Shown here: positions 1 to 6,202 of the stretch, piece after piece
Position numbering within the stretch: the stretch's first letter is position 1
Layout of the letters: each line of letters begins with the position of its first letter
Origin: Gammaproteobacteria bacterium
GTDB lineage: Bacteria; Pseudomonadota; Gammaproteobacteria; Steroidobacterales; Steroidobacteraceae
Assembly (NCBI GenBank): GCA_025350345.1
Contig: JANXYA010000388.1
Coordinates: forward strand, 1-7,964
Length of the DNA stretch: 7,964 nucleotides
Direction: 5' to 3'
The notes under the pieces: generated by a model
Databases searched by the model: none
The model's input: only the letters and a program-made list of their open reading frames with translations
Told to the model about the DNA's origin: nothing
Translations under genes and position numbers: made by a program

Positions 1-788
1 CGCTGGTGGATCTTCCCGCTCAGGCGATCGGCAGGCACGTCGGCGAGGTCCGCGTACCCCTCCGCCAACAGCGCCTCCACCGCCTTGCCACTGCGCGGCA
101 GCAGTTTCACCGGATAGTCGGGCGTTGCACCGCTCTGTGCGGAACACCGATCGATGAACGGACACTCATACGGGCTCGTGCATTGAGCTCCCATGCGGAT
201 GGCGGGCTGCTGGTGCTCGGCCATGACCTCCTGCAACCGCGTGGCCGTCTCCTCGATTGCTGGCAGGGAGGCTTCCACCTCGCTCGTGACGTCCTCGTCC
301 ACCAGCAACCCGTCGTAGTCCCCCGCTGTCTTGAGCTCGAATCCTCTGTCGATGTGCGCCAGGAGCACGCGATCCACGGGAATCCCGCTCTTGCGGATCA
401 CCAGCGCCTGGAAGGCCGCGTCAGGCACGTGCTCCGGCTTGACGCGCGTCGAGGATTTCACTTCCGTGAGCGTCACGCCGAACCCGCCGGTCTCGAGCAC
501 GTCGGCAATCACCGCCAGGTCCCCCGCCCGGAAAGCCGGCTGGTACATCACCGGCGGCGCGCCTAAGCGGATCAACCGTGAGGTCTCGGCAATCGCGGCT
601 GGCATGCCGCGCTCGCGGGAGACCACAGTCCCGGGTTTCCGTGTCTGAGCGAGCCGATCGACGGCGCGGCCATTGAGGAACAGGACCGATTCGGGCAATC
701 CCTCTTCGAGCGGTTGATGCACCTCGAACCACAGTCGCTTGGGGCACTGCAGGCCAGAGATGAACCGCGACTTGGTGAGCCACGCCAT
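1..788 (-). CDS. DUF2779-family putative nuclease (Cas4-like PD-(D/E)XK fold), 3' end off window
   Basis: This is an open frame of 262 codons from ATG at 788 to the left edge, without a stop, so the C-terminal part is missing. The opening MAWLTKSRFISGLQCPKRLW is the typical start of DUF2779 proteins. Visible parts resemble the Cas4/RecB nuclease core: Cys15 near the N-terminus, Asp96, the E109-V-K111 triad in TEVKSS, Gln127 in a downstream helix, and three cysteines (203, 209, 215) spaced five residues apart. One N-terminal plus three later cysteines is the Cas4-type [4Fe-4S] pattern. The expected role is DNA cleavage or processing, but no member's substrate is known to me. No cas genes are in view, so this is not evidence of a CRISPR locus. 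The DUF2779 domain proper should lie beyond the edge. An in-frame TAG sits nine bases upstream of the ATG, which fixes the start; no Shine-Dalgarno is visible. Long ORFs on the opposite strand here are shadows. Confidence 0.88.
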   Translation of the reverse strand, partial: MAWLTKSRFISGLQCPKRLWFEVHQPLEEGLPESVLFLNGRAVDRLAQTRKPGTVVSRERGMPAAIAETSRLIRLGAPPVMYQPAFRAGDLAVIADVLETGGFGVTLTEVKSSTRVKPEHVPDAAFQALVIRKSGIPVDRVLLAHIDRGFELKTAGDYDGLLVDEDVTSEVEASLPAIEETATRLQEVMAEHQQPAIRMGAQCTSPYECPFIDRCSAQSGATPDYPVKLLPRSGKAVEALLAEGYADLADVPADRLSGKIHQ

Positions 789-794
789 GAAGTG

Positions 795-823
795 ATTCTA
801 AGCTGCACGCCCGCGCCGCAACA
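795..823 (-). promoter_or_regulatory. Putative promoter of the DUF2779 gene, probably leaderless
   Basis: On the minus strand a good -10 box, TAGAAT (795-800), lies six bases before the ATG at 788, which would put the transcription start on or next to the start codon. This fits the lack of a Shine-Dalgarno. The -35 region is weak: TTGCGG at 816-821 (15-bp spacer) or TGTTGC at 818-823 (17-bp spacer). Confidence 0.45.
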
Positions 824-964
824 CTGACGGCGCGCGAGCGGAGTTGCTTAACAAGGGCGTTCCACGTACCCTCCTCCCCGCTTGATTGCGGATGGGGCCG
901 CTTCCGTTAGTCTGCGTGCCCTGTCGATGACCTCGACGATCAGAACACGAGGCATGCTCATTGA

Positions 965-1001
965 GCGATTCGGGGCGAATCGCTGGATCGGCGATTCGCC
1001 C
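965..1001 (+). promoter_or_regulatory. Mutually exclusive hairpins (possible attenuator or terminator)
   Basis: Three arms compete. GCGATTCG (965-972) pairs perfectly with CGAATCGC (976-983) around a GGG loop. The middle arm, extended to GGGCGAATCGC (973-983), also pairs perfectly over 11 bp with GCGATTCGCCC (991-1001) around a 7-nt loop. Both hairpins cannot form at once. The downstream one is followed by a pyrimidine-rich stretch with TTTATT (1011-1016), a weak terminator tail. It lies about 70 bp before the first gene of the plus-strand operon. It could be a leader attenuator, the end of a short upstream transcript, or simply an operator. Confidence 0.45.
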
Positions 1002-1019
1002 TGCCTCTCCTTTATTCCG

Positions 1020-1047
1020 CGGCAGCCGTGATCACGGCGCGCTGCCG
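1020..1047. promoter_or_regulatory. Nested palindrome upstream of the plus-strand operon
   Basis: GCCGTGATCACGGC (1025-1038) is a perfect 14-bp palindrome. It is flanked by CGGCAG (1020-1025) and CTGCCG (1042-1047), which also pair. It lies 36 bp before the ATG at 1074, so it could be a dimeric regulator's operator or a leader stem. No convincing sigma-70 promoter was found beside it. Confidence 0.35.
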
Positions 1048-1073
1048 ACGCGTTACTACCAGCGAGGACGATC

Positions 1074-1277
1074 ATGACCGAAGAAAAGCAGCAGAAATTC
1101 ACGTCGAAAGTGCGCCGCGGCCTGGGCTGGGTCAACGCCCAGGCACAGGCGGAAATGAATCGACTCAAGGCCGCCGCCGGCGGTGGCAGGATCCCGGGAT
1201 TCAGCGCCGGCGACCTGTCGGACGTCGAGGCAGCACTGGTCTGGATTGAGCAAAACAAGGAATCCAAGACCGATTAG
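1074..1277 (+). CDS. Small soluble hypothetical protein (67 aa)
   Basis: The product is a 67-residue charged protein starting MTEEKQQKFTSKVRRGLGWV, with no signal peptide or membrane segment. It has a short glycine-rich stretch (about 36-41, AAGGGR) and a C-terminal acidic amphipathic helix (about 47-60, DLSDVEAALVWIEQN). GAGGA at 1064-1068, five bases before the ATG, supports the start. It ends 47 bp before the DUF2157 gene on the same strand and is probably its first operon partner. I do not recognise the family. Coding status rests on the ribosome site, biased codon use and position; the overlapping frames give less natural proteins. Confidence 0.62.
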   Translation: MTEEKQQKFTSKVRRGLGWVNAQAQAEMNRLKAAAGGGRIPGFSAGDLSDVEAALVWIEQNKESKTD

Positions 1278-1324
1278 CCAGCGGCTTCAGACACCGTCGA
1301 TCCGTCGCGCCTAAAGGGGGATCA

Positions 1325-2422
1325 GTGGAAGGGGCCGAAGCCAAAGCGAGCGATGGGACGCGGCAGGATGCCCAGCGCCACGTCGAGGTCATCGAGGCTT
1401 TTCGCAGCGAACTCGCAGAGCTCCGCAAGGCCGGTGTCCTGGAACTGACGGCCGTGCAACGCGGCGCGGTTGAGGCTCACCATGCCGCGCTGATCGCCAG
1501 GCTCAAGAGCGACTTTGACATCGACCGCGACGAGCGCTCCAGGCAGCTGTCACTGGGCATGCGCGTCGCCTCCTTCCTCGGGGCCCTGGCCTTCGCGGCG
1601 AGTGTCTTCTTCCTCTTTTATCAGTACTGGGGACGGTTGGGGACCGGCGCGCAGATCAGCATACTGGCGAGCGCGTCGGTGGCGGGTTTTCTGCTGACGG
1701 CGCTGATTCGCGCCCGCGACGGCACCGGATATTTCACCAAGCTGGCCGCGCTGGTGGCTTTCTCCTGCTTCGTCCTGAACATCGCCATGCTTGGCCAGAT
1801 ATTCAATATCACGCCCAGCGACAAGGCCCTGCTCGTCTGGGGAGCCATGGCCTTCCTGCTGGCCTATGCCTGTGATCTCAGATTGATGCTGGCGGCCGGA
1901 TTGCTGTGCGTGCTCGGTTTCGCCAGTGCCCGGATTGGGGAATGGAGCGGGCTGTATTGGCTCGATTTCGGCGAGCGGCCCGAGAATGTCTTCCCGGCGG
2001 CGGCGCTCATCTATGGCGTGCCGCAACTGATATCGCAGACGCGCTTCGGCGGATTCGCATCGACCTATCGCCTGATCGGCACCTTGGCGCTGCTGACCCC
2101 CATGCTGGCCCTCTCCTTCTGGGGCCAGGGGAGCTACCTGGACTGGGACCCGACGACCGTTGAGCACAGCTATCAGGTCATCGGATTCGCCGCCAGCGCT
2201 GCGGCGATCTGGGCGGGGGCGAGATGGCGCTGGCCGGAGACCAGCAACGCCGGGGTGGTGTTCTTTGTCATCTTCCTGTTCACCAAGTTCTATGACTGGT
2301 GGTGGGAGAGCATGCCGAAATACCTGTTCTTCCTGCTCCTGGGGCTGACCGCTCTCCTGGCGCTTTTTGTCCTGCGCCGGTTGCGCAGCGCAAGTGCGCC
2401 CGGTTCAGGCGCATCGCGATGA
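1325..2422 (+). CDS. DUF2157 polytopic membrane protein
   Basis: This 365-residue inner-membrane protein has a soluble N-terminal helical part (about 18-78, rich in E/R/L, with the ELAELRKAGVL segment typical of DUF2157) followed by about nine or ten hydrophobic segments from residue 79 to 351. The conserved stretches LNIAMLGQIFNI (151-162) and KFYDWWWESMPKYLFF (321-336) are characteristic of the family. The start is GTG at 1325, chosen because AAAGGGGG (1313-1320) precedes it at a good distance; there is no better ATG nearby. The stop overlaps the next start (ATGA, 2419-2422), so it is translationally coupled to the DUF4824 gene. As I recall, DUF2157 genes often sit beside DUF4401/GDYXXLXY or DUF4824 genes. 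Biochemical function is unknown, and no catalytic motif is visible. Confidence 0.88.
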   Translation: MEGAEAKASDGTRQDAQRHVEVIEAFRSELAELRKAGVLELTAVQRGAVEAHHAALIARLKSDFDIDRDERSRQLSLGMRVASFLGALAFAASVFFLFYQYWGRLGTGAQISILASASVAGFLLTALIRARDGTGYFTKLAALVAFSCFVLNIAMLGQIFNITPSDKALLVWGAMAFLLAYACDLRLMLAAGLLCVLGFASARIGEWSGLYWLDFGERPENVFPAAALIYGVPQLISQTRFGGFASTYRLIGTLALLTPMLALSFWGQGSYLDWDPTTVEHSYQVIGFAASAAAIWAGARWRWPETSNAGVVFFVIFLFTKFYDWWWESMPKYLFFLLLGLTALLALFVLRRLRSASAPGSGASR

Positions 2423-3351
2423 ACCTTCGATCCAACCGGACCTTCCTCATCGCAGGCGTGCTGCTGATCATCGTGGCGAATGCGATCGTGTTTCTCGGCG
2501 TCATGCTCAACCGCCAACCACCGGCCGAGAGCACCCTGATGCTCACGGAACGCGAGCTGTCGGCACCGTCCGAGTGGTCGCTATCAAAGGAAAACAGCGG
2601 CCTGGATCTGCGGATTGAGGTTCGCACCGACACGACCCTCTACCGAAACTCCAACGAGAGTGGGGGAAGTGAAGCTGTGCCCATGTGGGGCCTCACGCCA
2701 TGGCTCACGGCGGAGAAACTCCGGTCTCTGGGTTTTCCCCTGGCTGCGACCAAGGACAACGATGCGGACCGGCGTCGCAACGAGAAACTGCTGGCCCGGG
2801 ATGTTTACCTCGTGCTGGAACTGAACGGCGAGACCTACCAGCGCGAACTCCAGCATGCCCAGGAATATGCCGCCCAGGCGGTGCAGTCGGCAACGGCCGC
2901 GCCAGGGGACAAGGTGCTGGCCGAGCGCGCCAAGATGAGCCAGGCACAGGCCGACGCCGCACTGAATCAGGAGAGCCGGCTATTTTGCATTGATGCGGGC
3001 CTGGACCCGGCCGCGTTGCGGAGCGCCTACCCGGATCGCACCACTTTCGCGATCGTCCGCGGCAGCATTCGCCCCACGGTCTACGGGCACGCGGGCAAAT
3101 GGGCCGCCGTGGGGCAATTTGCCGGCCTGCGAATCCCGCAGCTCAACGTGCCCTTGACCTACCGGCCGGTCTTTGGCGCCCGCAATCCGCTTGGCTACGG
3201 CGATGCGAGTGCAGCGGGCGTCGCTGGCCGAACGACAGATAGAAAAGAGGCGCCCCGCTACAACGTAGCTGTGGCCTGGGGACGCCGGCTCGAGCCCTGG
3301 ATGGTGAGCGCAGCGACTCGAACTGACGACCGCGGAGGCGAGCGGCAATAG
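2419..3351 (+). CDS. DUF4824 family membrane-anchored protein
   Basis: The product has 310 residues. A single N-terminal membrane segment (about 9-30, FLIAGVLLIIVANAIVFLGV) anchors a large domain, probably periplasmic. Family features are LTERELSAP just after the anchor (42-50), the W-SLSKENSGLDL stretch, a WLTAEKLRSLGF segment, and a C-terminal Y-N-V-A-V-A-W-G-R-R-L-E-P-W motif. The start is the ATG inside ATGA at the end of the DUF2157 gene; an upstream in-frame extension to 2299 lies wholly within that gene and is not native. Pairing of DUF2157 with DUF4824 suggests the two act together in the envelope. Function is unknown and no catalytic residues can be assigned. The next gene begins directly after its TAG. 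Confidence 0.86.
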   Translation: MNLRSNRTFLIAGVLLIIVANAIVFLGVMLNRQPPAESTLMLTERELSAPSEWSLSKENSGLDLRIEVRTDTTLYRNSNESGGSEAVPMWGLTPWLTAEKLRSLGFPLAATKDNDADRRRNEKLLARDVYLVLELNGETYQRELQHAQEYAAQAVQSATAAPGDKVLAERAKMSQAQADAALNQESRLFCIDAGLDPAALRSAYPDRTTFAIVRGSIRPTVYGHAGKWAAVGQFAGLRIPQLNVPLTYRPVFGARNPLGYGDASAAGVAGRTTDRKEAPRYNVAVAWGRRLEPWMVSAATRTDDRGGERQ

Positions 3352-4038
3352 ATGCGCGTGTGGCACGGCTTCCTCATTGCCGCTGCGGGCCTGCTGCTGA
3401 GCCAACAGGGTGCGGCACAGGTACACCTGAGCATCCCCACCCAGGATGGCACCACCATTGCCGCCGATCTGTATGGGTCGGGTGCGCGTGGCGTGGTGCT
3501 GGCCCACGGCGGCCGGCGTACCAAGGCGGACTGGGCGCCACAGGCTGAGATTCTCGCCGCCCACGGCTTTCGCGTCCTGGCGTTCGACTTTCGCGGCTTC
3601 GGTGACTCGCCCGTGCCGCCGGCCGCACTCCAGAGCGACGCAGCGCTGCGCTTTGATGTCCTGGCGGCGGTGCGCTATCTGCATCACCACGGCGCCAGGA
3701 CGGTCTCGGTCGTCGGCGCCAGCTTTGGGGGCGTCGCCGCGGCGGATGCATCCGCCGATAGCGAGCCCGGCGAGATCGATCGCCTGGTGTTGCTCGCACA
3801 TGGGTCGAGCAATCACCCTGAACTCATCAAGGGCCGCAAGCTGTTCATCGTCGGCCGCCACGATACGGACGGTAGCGGCACCGTGCGGCTGACCGAAATG
3901 CGCGCCGACTACGAGAAGGTCAAGCCGCCCAAACGGTTTGTGATCCTGGAAGGATCAGCGCACGCCCAGTTTCTATTCAAGACCGATCAGGGCGACCGGC
4001 TGATGACAGAAATATTGCGATTCCTGTCTGCACCCTGA
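3352..4038 (+). CDS. Exported alpha/beta hydrolase
   Basis: This 228-residue protein has an N-terminal signal peptide (about 1-22, hydrophobic FLIAAAGLLLS then QQGAAQ) and then a compact alpha/beta-hydrolase fold. Visible elements are an oxyanion-type HGG (52-54), the FDFRGFGDS strand-turn (78-86), the nucleophile elbow G122-A-S124-F-G126 fitting GxSxG, a probable acid at D171 (or D173) after strand FIVGRHD, and the catalytic His204 in EGSAHAQF. The triad is therefore complete. It should act on an ester, thioester or peptide-like bond in the periplasm; the substrate cannot be read from sequence. It is shorter than most family members, with little cap domain. The ATG directly follows the DUF4824 stop; GGAGG at 3334-3338 is rather far, so coupled translation is likely. 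Confidence 0.88.
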   Translation: MRVWHGFLIAAAGLLLSQQGAAQVHLSIPTQDGTTIAADLYGSGARGVVLAHGGRRTKADWAPQAEILAAHGFRVLAFDFRGFGDSPVPPAALQSDAALRFDVLAAVRYLHHHGARTVSVVGASFGGVAAADASADSEPGEIDRLVLLAHGSSNHPELIKGRKLFIVGRHDTDGSGTVRLTEMRADYEKVKPPKRFVILEGSAHAQFLFKTDQGDRLMTEILRFLSAP

Positions 4039-4060
4039 GCGCGGCAGGTGCGCCCAGGGT
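4032..4060. terminator. Hairpin between convergent genes, probable bidirectional terminator
   Basis: ACCCTG (4032-4037) pairs with CAGGGT (4055-4060), and after one a/c mismatch GCGC (4039-4042) pairs with GCGC (4050-4053) around a 7-nt loop. It overlaps the hydrolase stop codon and lies 14 bp from the end of the convergent 63-aa gene. There is no T-tract on either side, so this is a hairpin-only candidate. Confidence 0.5.
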
Positions 4061-4073
4061 CGGATCGTGCGAC

Positions 4074-4265
4074 TCAAATCACTCCAAAATTCGTGATGCC
4101 CTGCTCGATGGCGGCGCGCTGCGCGGCCTGGGCCGGCGACTTGCCCACTGCACCCAGCAGCACTACGGTCAGCACGCAGGCGGCGAGGGCGCACAGCAGC
4201 TGACGGCCGAAATGACCCATCGCCGCGTGGCTGGCGAAACCGGGGTTGTTGCGATTGGTGTTCAT
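4074..4265 (-). CDS. Small exported or membrane peptide (63 aa)
   Basis: The 63-residue product starts MNTNRNNPGFASHAAMGHFG and has one hydrophobic stretch (about 22-41, LLCALAACVLTVVLLGAVG). This is followed by KSPAQA-AQRA, which looks like a signal peptidase site around residue 48. Cleavage would release only about 15 residues; otherwise it remains a single-span membrane peptide. A near-perfect Shine-Dalgarno, AAGGAGA (4271-4277 on the minus strand), stands five bases before the ATG, so translation is well supported. It is convergent with the hydrolase gene. An unusual palindrome lies about 45 bp upstream. I do not recognise the family. Confidence 0.72.
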   Translation of the reverse strand: MNTNRNNPGFASHAAMGHFGRQLLCALAACVLTVVLLGAVGKSPAQAAQRAAIEQGITNFGVI

Positions 4266-4609
4266 GTCTATCTCCTTGATTCTCAGCCTGTTACTTGGAT
4301 GGGGCGGTCGTGCAAAGGGTTTAAAACCTGTGCACCGATCTAACTCCGCAGGGGATCCAAAGTTTCAGGAGCGGCCGACGCCGCCGGCCGTGCCCCGGTG
4401 CTGATCCAGAGCGACAATTTTGGCGTCAAGTACGGGGTCGGTCGCGGCAGGCAGGCCGCGACTCTCGCGCCAGGGATCCGATACTTACCGGGTAGGCGTC
4501 GATTGTTCCGTTCCGCTGCTGCGCGATGGCGAACGCTCCGTATGAGCGCCGTGGGCACTCACTCCGGAACTTGGCACTTCATGCTTCACGCCTGCGCTCG
4601 ATGCGAATG
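4266..4609. other. 344-bp gap between minus-strand genes; hairpin at 4372-4390
   Basis: I find no convincing gene here. Open frames on both strands lack ribosome sites and read as arginine/alanine/serine-rich shadows. The gap holds the 63-aa gene's upstream region with a palindrome at 4310-4335, and a GC hairpin with arms CGGCCG (4372-4377) and CGGCCG (4385-4390) around a 7-nt loop. That hairpin is about 220 bp past the DUF6868 stop and has no T-tract, so its role as that transcript's terminator is uncertain. A possible minus-strand promoter for the 63-aa gene is TTTGCA, 17 bp, TAACAG (both boxes weak). Confidence 0.4.
4310..4335. promoter_or_regulatory. Compound palindrome, candidate operator of the 63-aa gene
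   Basis: Two nested inverted repeats share one centre (about 4323). The inner arms are GGTTT (4318-4322) and AAACC (4324-4328) around a single A; the outer arms are GTGCA (4310-4314) and TGCAC (4331-4335). Spacers between inner and outer arms differ by one base. It lies 44 bp upstream of the start codon, where a regulator could act. Confidence 0.4.
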
Positions 4610-4864
4610 TCAGCTGCCGCGGCTCATGATCACGCGCAGGGCGATATAAGGCGCAACGTTGAAAACGAGCACGCCGATCTTGTAAAACGCCATGCCGGAA
4701 TAGTGAATTGCATCAAAGTGCGCGATGGACAGCTTGAAGCATCTGGCATGAAGGCGGTAGAGCAATTCATGTGCAGACGTGAACGCGATGAACCAAAGGA
4801 GCAGTACGCCGTAGTTGGCGATTGCGCACCAGAAGAAGAAGTCGCGGGCAAGGCCGATAGTCAC
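4610..4864 (-). CDS. DUF6868 family small membrane protein (84 aa)
   Basis: The product has 84 residues and two hydrophobic segments (about 9-29, FFFWCAIANYGVLLLWFIAF; and about 57-79) joined by a conserved polar loop, HELLYRLHARCFKLSIAHFDAIHYSGM. The pattern WCAIxNYGxLLLWF, then YRLHxRxFxLS and FDAIHYxGMAxxKIG is that of the DUF6868 family, whose function is unknown to me. The start chosen is GTG at 4864 because CAGGAG (4873-4878 on the minus strand) stands eight bases upstream and the family usually begins close to this point. The frame stays open back to 5005, but that extension would overlap the lipoprotein gene and does not resemble the family. It follows the lipoprotein stop by 56 bp, so the two may share a transcript. 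Confidence 0.85.
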   Translation of the reverse strand: MTIGLARDFFFWCAIANYGVLLLWFIAFTSAHELLYRLHARCFKLSIAHFDAIHYSGMAFYKIGVLVFNVAPYIALRVIMSRGS

Positions 4865-4920
4865 AAGTCGTGCTCCTGGCAGCCAACTCGCCGTTGGTCG
4901 CGTGAGCGGCGTCCCGGTTC

Positions 4921-5652
4921 TTATTGAAACATCAGCGTCACGCCACCGGCCGTTATCGAAACGGAGACCAGCGTAGCCATGCCCGCCGCAGTGACGGCGT
5001 AGCAATCTGTTTCGCTACCATCCGCCATGCCGTCAGTCGTTCCCTGTGCCGTCGTGCCGGAGATCACGGCCTGAACACAGTCGAGCAAAGACATCGTGTC
5101 CCTCGAGCTCACCGTATATGTGCTCACTTCGGTCGCATCCAGCACCGCCATGCTCGAATCGTGGTAGTAGGTAACATTGTCAACGGAGCCCGGATAGCCG
5201 ACTGTAAGGGTCATCGGGATCGGCGTAGAGCTGGTCACGATCGCATACGGGGATCCGGTGCTGTTCACTTTGCCCAGCGGCATCACCGGGTTCAGCAGGA
5301 AGTAGCTCTTGTCCACGGTGGTCGTGAGCAGCGCTCCGTTCTCGCTCAGCGAGACCGTGGCGGTATCGGTGTAGGCGGGGCCCACCCCGTGAAAGGTGGT
5401 GGTGCCGACGCCGGCCAGCTGATCGATCTGCAGCGTGAAGCTGTTGGCGCCCGCCGTGGCGGACAGCATCAGATGATGGTCGGCCTGCAGAAACGCGGCC
5501 ACTGCGGCATCTCCCGGTGCCGAGGAGAGGTTACCACCCCCCATGCCTCCTCCACTCCCATACCCGCCGCCGCCGCAACCATCAAGCGTCACACTGCCCA
5601 AGATCACCAGCACCAACGCCATGCCCTCTGATCCCGAAGACTTGCCACGCAC
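4921..5652 (-). CDS. Putative lipoprotein with glycine-rich linker (243 aa)
   Basis: A signal peptide VRGKSSGSEGMALVLVILGS leads to Cys26 in TLDGC, a lipobox with an unusual Asp at -2. The following residues form a flexible glycine-rich tether (about 27-41). The mature domain (about 45-243) is rich in Thr, Ser, Val and Gly with alternating hydrophobic residues, suggesting a beta-rich secreted fold. Two cysteines near the C-terminus (192 and 217) may form a disulfide. The start is GTG at 5652 rather than ATG at 5676, 5748 or 5622, because GGAGG (5659-5663 on the minus strand) lies exactly six bases before it, and it gives a compact n-region with Arg and Lys. A candidate sigma-70 promoter lies just upstream. 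I do not recognise the domain. Asp after the cysteine would favour inner-membrane retention, but here Gly follows, so outer-membrane sorting is likely. Confidence 0.78.
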   Translation of the reverse strand: MRGKSSGSEGMALVLVILGSVTLDGCGGGGYGSGGGMGGGNLSSAPGDAAVAAFLQADHHLMLSATAGANSFTLQIDQLAGVGTTTFHGVGPAYTDTATVSLSENGALLTTTVDKSYFLLNPVMPLGKVNSTGSPYAIVTSSTPIPMTLTVGYPGSVDNVTYYHDSSMAVLDATEVSTYTVSSRDTMSLLDCVQAVISGTTAQGTTDGMADGSETDCYAVTAAGMATLVSVSITAGGVTLMFQ

Positions 5653-5706
5653 GGGGTACCTCCATTGCGGTGTCATTGGCCGCTCGAAGCCGCGCCACGC
5701 TGTCTG

Positions 5707-5735
5707 AGTATGTACCCCACCAATACCGCAGACAA
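5707..5735 (-). promoter_or_regulatory. Putative sigma-70 promoter of the lipoprotein gene
   Basis: On the minus strand TTGTCT (5730-5735, four of six matches) and CATACT (5707-5712, four of six) are separated by exactly 17 bp. Transcription would start near 5700, giving a leader of about 48 nt that contains the GGAGG site. Confidence 0.5.
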
Positions 5736-5791
5736 ATCGCCGACACACCCGCTGGCCGCCAGCCCGGAACCGGACTCACCCCGCGCCGAGA

Positions 5792-5821
5792 GCGGGTCAG
5801 GCCTCCGCCGGCCTGACCCGC
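5792..5821 (-). terminator. Strong 12-bp perfect hairpin after the 108-aa gene
   Basis: GCGGGTCAGGCC (5792-5803) pairs perfectly with GGCCTGACCCGC (5810-5821) around a 6-nt loop. It begins 13 bp past the stop of the 5835-6161 gene, so it most likely ends that transcript or protects its 3' end. There is no T-tract on either strand, so a Rho-independent mechanism is not certain. Confidence 0.6.
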
Positions 5822-5834
5822 CGATCAGTGCACT

Positions 5835-6161
5835 CTAGCGTATGGGTTCCTTGTAAAACTCCAGGACTCTGCCCGAGCGGCCAACCACGCAGGTGGCTCG
5901 AGCCACCGGGAGATTGGTCTTCGGATTTGTCGCCGTCAGAACCCACTGGGAGTTGGATTGGCCAACCTCGAAGGGCGAGCCATTGTTCACAAACGAAGCG
6001 TCGCGAAGCCGGGGTGCCGGCTGGTAGGTCTCGGCCAGGCTCGCCATCAGTGCCTTGAGGCATTCGGCTTGCCCGGGCGTCGGCGTCACCGCCGGCGCAA
6101 CGAGCGGCACAGCCAGGGTGGCGATCGCGATGAGTGAGGCGGTTTGTCGTCGTGCGTTCAT
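5835..6161 (-). CDS. Secreted small protein (108 aa), unknown function
   Basis: The ATG at 6161 is fixed by AGGAGA (6168-6173 on the minus strand) six bases upstream; the longer open frame to 6236 runs through the promoter region. The N-terminus MNARRQTASLIAIATLAVPL is a classical Sec signal peptide with cleavage likely after about Ala24. The mature protein is about 84 residues with two cysteines (34 and 91) that could form a disulfide, and a C-terminal segment WVLTATNPKTNLPVARA-T-C-VVGRSGRVLEF that reads as beta-strands, ending EFYKEPIR. I do not recognise the family; a small periplasmic protein is the safest reading. Tandem 20-bp repeats overlap its predicted promoter, implying tight regulation, and a strong hairpin follows its stop. 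Confidence 0.78.
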   Translation of the reverse strand: MNARRQTASLIAIATLAVPLVAPAVTPTPGQAECLKALMASLAETYQPAPRLRDASFVNNGSPFEVGQSNSQWVLTATNPKTNLPVARATCVVGRSGRVLEFYKEPIR

Positions 6162-6202
6162 GGGAAATCTCCTGTCAGCGTCACAGAGGTGGTCAAGCAA
6201 CG

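Noticed and set aside
6..566. 186-aa plus-strand open frame
   Set aside because: It is antisense to the DUF2779 gene; its Arg/His/Gln-rich translation lacks any recognisable fold and it has no ribosome site.
1..788. CRISPR-Cas locus suggested by the Cas4-like nuclease
   Set aside because: There are no direct-repeat array and no other cas genes in the window; the N-terminus matches DUF2779 instead.
421..808. Minus-strand frames of 120 and 78 aa near the left gene's start
   Set aside because: They are in the wrong frame relative to the DUF2779 gene and read as Arg/Ser-rich noise.
848..1267. 139-aa minus-strand frame covering the leader and small gene
   Set aside because: It lies opposite a plus-strand ORF with a ribosome site; no family resemblance and no start signal.
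2980..3861. 293-aa minus-strand frame
   Set aside because: It is antisense to the DUF4824 and hydrolase genes, both of which show family motifs; long antisense frames are expected at this GC content.
4526..4927. 133-aa plus-strand frame
   Set aside because: It overlaps the DUF6868 gene on the other strand, which has clear family motifs and a Shine-Dalgarno.
4924..5631. 235-aa plus-strand frame
   Set aside because: It is antisense to the lipoprotein gene, is His/Arg/Gly-rich, and has no ribosome site.
5653..5748. Upstream ATG starts (5676, 5748) for the lipoprotein
   Set aside because: GTG at 5652 has an ideally spaced GGAGG; the upstream ATGs have none, and 5748 lies before the predicted -35.
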